In this document: one piece after another, positions 54,501 through 63,500 of the stretch | Layout of the letters: the number at the start of each line of letters is the position of its first letter | How positions within the stretch are numbered: position 1 is the first letter of the stretch | Source: Prorocentrum cordatum | Taxonomy: Eukaryota; Sar; Dinophyceae; Prorocentrales; Prorocentraceae | Reading direction: 5' to 3' | Length of the DNA stretch: 64,000 nucleotides | Assembly (NCBI GenBank): GCA_963575745.1 | Contig: CAUYUJ010020764.1 | Span: 1 to 64,000 of the forward strand | Made by a program: the position numbers and the translations under genes | Notes under the pieces: generated by a model | Databases searched by the model: none | The model's input: only the letters and a program-made list of their open reading frames with translations | What the model was told of the DNA's origin: nothing

Positions 54501-57500
54501 ACCACCACCACAACGGTATCGAGTAGCAGCACGGCGACGTTGACCAGCACTACGCAAACAAGCAGCACCACGGAAATTACCACAACGGACTCGGTCACGG
54601 CGACATTGACCATCACTACGCAAACAAGCAGTACCACGGTGACCACCACAGCGGACTCGAGCATGGCGTCGTTGACCAGCACTACGCAAACAAGCAGCAC
54701 TAGCAGTACGTCTCAGACGAGCAGCAGTGTGACCCCGAGCAGTGCTGCCGTGACCAGTACGGGCACCAGCTCGACCACGGTGACGACGGCGAGTGCGAGC
54801 GTTACGAGTGGCACTACCACTCTGACCAGCACCTCAGAATCAAGCACCACCTCTGTGACCACTGCCACAGTGACAACTGCAAGCTCTACTAGGTCCAGCA
54901 CAACGGCGACCAGTATAACAGCGACGAGCGCCAGCACCTTGACCACACCCACCATGTCTAGCACAGTCACCTTGACCACGGCGAGCAGTGCGACACCCGC
55001 TGCCACTTCAACAGTGAGCTTCACGATAACAGTGAGCAGCAGCGTGAGCGTGATCGAGACGAGCAGCGCGACGTCGAGCAGTATTGTTTCGAGTGCAACA
55101 CAGTCGAGCAGCACCTCGCCTGCCAGCACTACCGAGAGCAGCGGCACGACGCTGACGGCCACGACAGGGTCATTCAACACTACGTTGACCAAGACAAGCA
55201 CTTCGACAGCTAGTACGACTGGCACCAGCAGCACGACAGCATCGTCGACCACTGAGCCCTCCAGTGCCTCCGTAACCAGCAGTACCTCTCTGACGAAAAG
55301 CAGAGTGACCTCGAGCAGTACTGTCACGATCAGTACGGGCACCAGCTCGACCACGGTGACGACGGCGAGTGCGAGCGTTACGAGTGGCACTACCACTCTG
55401 ACTAGCACGTCAGAATCAAGCACCACCTCTGTGACCTCTGCCACAGTGACAATTACAAGCTCTACTATGTCCAGCACAACAATGACCAGCGCCAGCACCT
55501 TGACCACACCCACCATGTCAACCGCAACCATCTCGGCCACAGCGAGCAGTGCGACATCCACTGCCACTTCAACAGTGAGCTCCACGATACCAGTGAGCAG
55601 CAGCGTGAGCGTGATCGAGACGAGCAGCGCGACGTCGAGCAGTATTGTTTCGAGTGCAACACAGTCGAGCAGCACCACGCTGGCCAGCACTACCGAGAGC
55701 AGCGGCACGACGCTGACGGTCACGACAGGGTCATTCAACACTACGTTGACCAAGACAAGCACTTCGACAGCTAGTACGACTGGCACCAGCAGCACGACAG
55801 CATCGTCGACCACTGAGCCCTCCAGTGCCTCCGTAACCAGCAGTACCTCTCTGACGAAAAGCAGTGTGACCTCGAGCAGTACTGTCACGACCAGTACGGG
55901 CACCAGCTCGACCACAGTGACGACGGCGAGTGTGAGCGTTACGAGTGGCACTACCACTCTGACTAGCACGTCAGAATCAAGCACCACCTCTGTGACCTCT
56001 GCCACAGTGACAATTACAAGCTCTACTATGTCCAGCACAACAACGACCAGCGCCAGCACCTTGACCACACCCACCATGTCAACCGCAACCATCTCGGCCA
56101 CAGCGAGCAGTGCGACATCCACTGTCACTTTCACAGTGAGCTCCACGACAACAGTGAGCAGCAGCGTGGGCGTGGTCGAGACGAGCAGCGCGACGTCGAG
56201 CAGCATTGTTTCGAGTGCAACACAGTCGAGCAGCACCACTTTGGTCAGCACTACCGAGAGCAGCAGCACGACGCTGACGGCCACGACAGGGTCATTCAAC
56301 ACTACGCTGACCGATACAAGTACTTCGACGGCCAGTACGAGTGGCACCAGCAGCACGACGGCTAGCTCGAGCGCCACCAGCAACACGACGGCATCGTCGG
56401 CAACTGATACCTCCAGTTCTTCGGTGACCAGCAGTGCGTCTCAGAAGAGCAGCAGTGTGACCTCGAGCAGCACTGGCACGACCAGTACGAGCGCGAGTTC
56501 GATCACAGTCACATCCACGGCCACTTCCACGGTAAGCTCCACAACAACAGTGAGCAGCGTGAACGTGGTCGGGACGAGCAGCGCGACTTCAGGCAGTACG
56601 AGTTCGAGCAGTGCGACGTTCACGGTCACTTCCACGGGGAGTTCCACGACAACAGTGAGCAGCAGCGTGAGCGTGGTCGAGACGAGCAGCGCGACGTCGA
56701 GCAGTACTGCTTCGAGTGCAACACACTCGAGCAGCACCACGCTGGCCAGCACTACCGCGAGCAGCGGCACGACGCTCACGGTCACGACAGGGTCATTCAA
56801 CACTACGCTGACCGAGACAAGTACTTCGACGGCTAGTACGAGTGGAACCAGCAGCACGACGGCATCGTCAACCACTGAGCCCTCCAGTGCCTCGGTGACT
56901 AGCAGTACGTCTCAGACGAAAAGCAGTGCGACCTCGAGCACTACTGCCACAACCAGTACGGGCACAAGCTCGATCACGGTGACGACGGCGAGTGCGAGCG
57001 TTACGAGTGGCATTACCACTCTGACCAGCACCTCGGAATTAAGCACAACCTCTGTGACCACTGCCACAGAAGCAACTGCAAGCTCTACTAGGTCCAGCAC
57101 AACGGCGACAAGTACAGCAGCGACGAGCACCAGCACCTTGACCGCATCCACCATGTCTAGCACAGTCACCTTGACCACGGCGAGCAGTTTGACACCCACT
57201 GCCACTTCAACAGTGAGCTCCACGATAACAGTGAGCAGCAGCGTGAGCGCGATCGAGTCGAGCAGCGCGACGTCGAGCAGTACTGTTTCGAGTGCAACAC
57301 AGTCGAGCAGCACCACGCTGGCCAGCACTACCGAGAGCAGCGGCACGACGCTGACGGCCACGACAGGGTCATTCAACACTACGCTGACCGAGACAAGTAC
57401 TTCGACGGCTAGTACGAGTGGCACCAGCAGCACGACGGCTAGCTCGAGCGTGACCAGCAGCACGATGGCGCCATCGGCAACTGGTACTTCCAGTGCTTCG

Positions 57501-60500
57501 GTGACCAGTAGTGCGTCTCAGACGAGCAGCAGTGTGTCCTCGAGCAGCACTGGCACGACCAGTACGAGCGCGAGTTCGATCGCGGACACATCCACGGCCA
57601 CTTCCACGGCCACCTCCACGACAATGAGCAGCGTGAAAGTGGTCGGGACGAGCAGCACGACTTCCAGCAATACGATTTCGACCAGTGTCACGTCGACTGC
57701 CACTTCAACAGTGAGCTCCACGATGACAGTGAGCAGCAGCGTGAGCGTAATCGAGACGAGCAGCGCGACGTCGAGCAGTATTGTTTCGAGTGCAACACAA
57801 TCGAGCAGCACCACACCGGCCAGCACTACCGAGAGCAGCGGCACAACGCTGACGGTCACGACAGGGTCATTCAACACTACGCTGACCGAGACAAGTGTTT
57901 TGACTGCTATTACGAGTGGTACCAGCAGCACGACAGCATCGTCAACCACTGAGCCCTCCAGTGCCTCGGTGACTAGCAGTGCGTCTCAGACGAGCAGCAG
58001 CGTGACCTCGAGCAGCACTGCCACGACCAGTGCGGGCACAAGCTCGATCTCGGTGACGACGGCGAGTGCGAGCGTTACGAGTGGCACTACCACTCTGACC
58101 AGCACCTCGGAATCAAGCACAACCTTTGTGACCACTACCACAGTGGCAACTGCAAGCTCTACTATGTCCAGCACAATGGCGACAAGTATAGCAGCGACGA
58201 GCACCAGCACCTTGACCGCATCCACCATGTCTAGCACAGTCACCTTGACCACGGCAATCAGTGCGACACCCATTGCCACTTCAACAGTGAGCTCCACGAT
58301 GACAGTGAGCAGCAGCGTGAGCGTGATCGAGACGAGCAGCGGGACGTCGAGCAGTACTGTTTCGAGTGCAACACAGTCGAGCAGCACCTCGCCTGCCAGC
58401 ACTACCGAGAGCAGCGGCACGACGCTGACGGCCACGACAGGGTCATTCAACACTACGTTGACCAAGACAAGCACTTCGACAGCTAGTACGACTGACACCA
58501 GCAGCACGACAGCATCGTCGACCACTGAGCCCTCCAGTGCCTCCGTAACCAGCAGTACCTCTCTGACGAAAAGCAGTGTGACCTCGAGCAGTACTGTCAC
58601 GACCAGTACGGGCACCAGCTCGACCACGGTGACGACGGCGAGTGCGAGCGTTACGAGTGGCACTACCACTCTGACTAGCACGTCAGAATCAAGCACCACC
58701 TCTGTGACCTCTGCCACAGTGACAATTACAAGCTCTACTATGTCCAGCACAACAACGATCAGCGCCAGCACCTTGACCACACCCACCATGTCAACCGCAA
58801 CCATCTCGGCCACGGCGAGCAGTGCGTCACCCACTGCCACTTCAACAGTGAGCTCCACGACAACAGTGAGCAGCAGCGTGGGCGTGGTCGAGACGAGCAG
58901 CGCGACGTCGAGCAGTACTGTTTCGAGTGCAACACAGTCGAGCAGCACCACGCTGCCCAGCACGACCGAGAGCAGCGGCACGACTCTGACGGTCACGACA
59001 GGGTCATTCAACACTACGCTGACCGAGACAAGTACTTTGACGGCGAGTACGAGTGGTACCAGCAGCACGACTGCATCGTCAACCACTGAGACTTCCAGTG
59101 CCTCGGTGACTAGCAGTGCGTCTCAGACGAGCAGCAGTGCCACCTCGGGCAGCACTGCCACGACCAGTACGGGCACAATCTCGATCTCGGTGACGACGGC
59201 GAGTGCGAGCGTTACGAGTGGCACTGCCACTCTGACCAGCACCTCGGAATCAAGCACAACCTCTGTGACCATTACCACAGTGGCAACTGCAAGCTCTACT
59301 AGGTCTAGCACAACGGTGACAAGTATAACAGCGACGAGCACCAGCACCTTGGCCGCATCCACCATGTCTGGCACAATCACCTTGACCACGGCGAGCAGTG
59401 CGTCACCCACTGCCACTTCAACAGTGAGCTCCACGATGACAGTGAGCAGCAGCGTGAGCGTAATCGAGACGAGCAGCGCGACGTCGAGCAGTACTGTTTC
59501 GAGTGCAACACAGTCGAGCAGCACCACGCCGGCCAGCACTACCGAGAGCAGCAGCACAACGCTGACGTTCACGACAGGGTCATTCAACTCTACGCTGACC
59601 GAGACAAGTACTCCGACGGCTAGTACGAGTGGTACCAGCAGCACGACGGCTAGCTCGAGCGTGACCAGCAGCACGACGGCATCGTTGACTACTGATACGA
59701 GCATTACCACGGCGTCCAGCTCAAGCACGGATTCCACCTCTACGGAGTCGAGCACAGCGTCGCGATCTAGCACAACGAGCACGAGCAGCACCACAGGTTC
59801 CACGATAACGAAGTCGAGCACGACGTTCCGAACAAGCACTACGGAAACGAGCAGCACAACGCGGTCCACCACAACGGAGTCGAGCATCTCTTCGCAGGCA
59901 AGCACTACGCAAACAAGCAGTACACCGTGGACCGGCACTACGGCGTCAATCACCACGTCGCGGACCAGCACTTCAACAACGAGCAGCACCACGCGGTCCG
60001 CCACAACAGGGTCGACCACTACGTCGGGGACCAGCACTACGGAAACAATCAGCACTACGGGGTCCACCACGACGGCCTCGAGCTCAGCGACCCGGACCAG
60101 CACGACGGGTGCGAGTAGCACCACGAGATCTTCTACTATAGAGTCGAGCACTACATCGCGGTCAAGCACTACGGAAACGAGCAGCACCATGGGGACCAGC
60201 ACTACGGGGACCAGCAGTACCACAGGGTCCACGATGACAGGGTCGAGCACGTCATCGCGGACGAGCACTACCGAACCGAGCAGTACCACCGTGTCCACCA
60301 CCACGAACTCGAGCACGACGTCGCGGACGAGCACTACGGAAACGAGCAGCACCACGGTGTCCACCATTTCGGGGACCAGCACGACGTCGCGGACCAGCAC
60401 TACAGAAACGAGCAGTACCACCGGGTCTTCCACAACGGGATCGAGCACCACGTCACGGACTAGCGCTACGGAGACGAGCGCTACCACGGCGTCCACCACT

Positions 60501-63500
60501 ACGGAGTCCAGCACGACATCCAGGACAAGTACTACGGGAACAAGCAGTAGCACGGGGTCCACTACCACGGAGTCAAGCACCACGTCGCGCACCAGCAAGA
60601 CAGAGTCGAGCAGCACCACTGTGTCCACAACGACGGAGTCGAGCAGTACCACGGGGTCCACCATCACGGAGTCGAGTACCACGTCGCGGACCAGCATTTC
60701 TGAAACCAGCAGTACAACGGGATCCACCACTACGGCATCCAGCACCACGTCGCGGACAAGCACCACGGAAACGAGCAGCACTACGGTTTCCACCACGACG
60801 GCGTCGAGCACCACGTCGCGGACCAGCACTTCGGCAACGAGCAGCACCACGAGGTCGACTACCACGGAGTCCAACACGACGTCGCAGACCAGCACTACAG
60901 GGACGAGCAGCACCACGGTGTCCACCGCAACACAGTCTAGCACTACGTCCCGGAGCAGCACCACGAGAACAAGCACTACCACGAGGTCAACCTCTTCGGA
61001 GTCGAGCAGCACCACGGGGTCCAGCACGACGGAGACGAGCACTACGTCGCAGAGCAGCACTACGGAAACCAGCAGTACCACAGAGTCCACCACGACGGAA
61101 TCGAGCACGACGTCTCGGACGAGCAGCACAGAAACGAGCAGTACCACGGCTTCCACCACAACACAGTCTAGCACGACGTCGCGGACCAGCACGACGGAAA
61201 CGAGCAGCACAACGAGGTCTTCTACTACAGAGTCGAGCACTACGTCGAGATCCAGCACTACGGAAACGAGCAGCTCCACGAGGTCTTCTACTACGGAGTC
61301 GAGCACCACATCAGGGACAAGCACTACGGAAACGACCAGCACCACAGGGTCCACGACTACCGAGTCGAGCAGTACCACGGTGTCCAGCACTTCGGATTCG
61401 AGCACGTCATCGCAGACCAGCACCACAGAAACGAGCAGCACAACGGGGTCCACCACCACGGCATCCAGCACCACTTCGCGAACAAGCACTACCGAATCGA
61501 GCACTACCACGGTGTCCACCACGTCGGAGTCTAGCAGCACGTCGTGGACCAGCACCACGGAAACGAGCAGCACCACGGTGTCCACCACGACGGAGTCTAG
61601 CAGCACGTCGCGGACCAGCACCACTGAAACTAGCAGCACCACGGTGTCCACCACGTCGGAGTCGAGTACCACGTCGCGGACCAGCACTACGGAATCAAGC
61701 AGTACCACGGGGTCCACCACCACGGAAACGAGCAGCACTACGGGTTCCACGATGACGGATTCGAGCACAACATCGCGGACAAGCACTACAGAAACGAGTA
61801 GCACAACAGTTTCCACCAGCACGGATTCTAGCACGACGTCGCGGTCCAGCACCACGGAAACCAGCAGTACAACAAGGTCTTCCACTACGGAGTCGAGCAG
61901 TATTTCGCAATCCAGCACTACGGACACCACGACGGAGACGGGGACCGCGACGAGCTCGCCCACCACGACGACCGCCACGGCGTCTTCCACCACGAGCCTG
62001 ACGAGCTCCTCGAGCGTCAGCACGACGACCGCCAGCAGCACCACCGTGGGCGAGCAGACCCTCGGCGGCTCCCTGAGCATGTCCGTGCCCGACCCGGCAG
62101 CTTTCGTCAGCGACCCAGCGGCTCAGACCGCCGTCACGTCGGCACTCGCCAGCGTCCTCGGCCTCACGCAGAAGCAGGCCGACAACAACCTCGCGGTGTC
62201 GCTCTCCATGGCCAGGCGCTTGGGCCGCCTGGGCCAGCCCCGCAGGCTCAGCCAGCAGAGCGTCGCGGCGAACTTCGTGCTCACGCTCGAAGCAGGCAGC
62301 CAGTCCTCGAACGCTGGCAGCCTGGTCGCCGGGCTCCGCGACGCCGTGGGCTCCGGCAGCTTCACCGACACCCTGACCTCGGCGCTCTCGGCCGCGGGCG
62401 CCGATTCCTCGGTGACCGTGACGGGCGTGGAAGCCGACGTCTTTACGAGCACGACCACGGTCTCCACGGAGTCCGAGACCACGACCAAGATCACGAACAC
62501 AACCACCTCGACGAGGACCGTCGATCACCGCACGACCACCGAGACGGGGACGGCCACTGTCACTGCGACCTCTGTCACCACGACCTCGATCACGACCACG
62601 ACGCAGGCCACGATGTCGCTGTCGGCGAGCCCCGAGCAGCTCTCGGCGTGCGTGCCGCTGCTGATTAGGGCGACGCCGCCGGACAGCGCGGAGGCGCTGG
62701 AGTGGTCGTGCGAGGCCAGCGTGGCGCCCGCCCCGCTGTGCGACGCCATCCTCGCCGCGGTGGAGGAGCAGGCCCAGCGCAGCGCCACCACCGGAGCGCT
62801 CGTCGCCGAGGTCGCCCTGTCGCAGGAGGCGGTCGCGACCGCGGGCAGCTCGACGCTCGCGCAGCATCCCGATGTCGACTCCATCTCGGTCACGATCAGG
62901 GTGCGCGCATACAGAGCGGCTGGCGGCAGCCGCCCCCTGGTAGAGGCCGAGCAGAGCATCGCGTTCTCGCCGGAGGGCGCGCCGCACCTCACGTCGTGGC
63001 AGAGCGTGGGCTACGTGGGTGGCCCGGTGTCCTTCTCCCTGGCCGACGACTACGTGGTCCTGAGCGTCTCGTTCGAGGCCTGCGGCTCATCGCCCTCCAT
63101 CGCGGGCGACGTCTCGTGGTCCTGGAGGGCCAGCGGCGGCTCCTGGACGCACGTGCAGACCGAGCTGTGGTCCCGCTTCCTGATGACTCCGGCGCAGTTT
63201 GGAGGTCCAGGCGACTACGAGGTCCAGTGCGAGCTGATGGACGGATCGCTCGAGTCTTCCCTTCAGTTCCAGGTCACGATCGAAGACGTGGGGCCTCCAG
63301 AGGTCGAGCTTGTCGCGCCCCTGGTCGCCAGCGCGGCCTGCGGCGTGAGCTTCGACGCGTCGGGGTCCACCGACCCACGGGGCGAGCTGCTGAACTTCTC
63401 GTGGGGCTGCAGCGCGGGCGGTGGCGTCTCCGCCGAGGAGCTGGCCACGTGCCAGGAGCTGGTCCAAGCCACGGGGTCGAGCCTGGCCCTGGCCGGCGGC

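Noticed and set aside
41687-62080. Other long minus-strand Val/Leu/Asp- and Arg/Ala/Cys-rich frames
   Set aside because: Same reason: all are shadows of coding repeats on the + strand.
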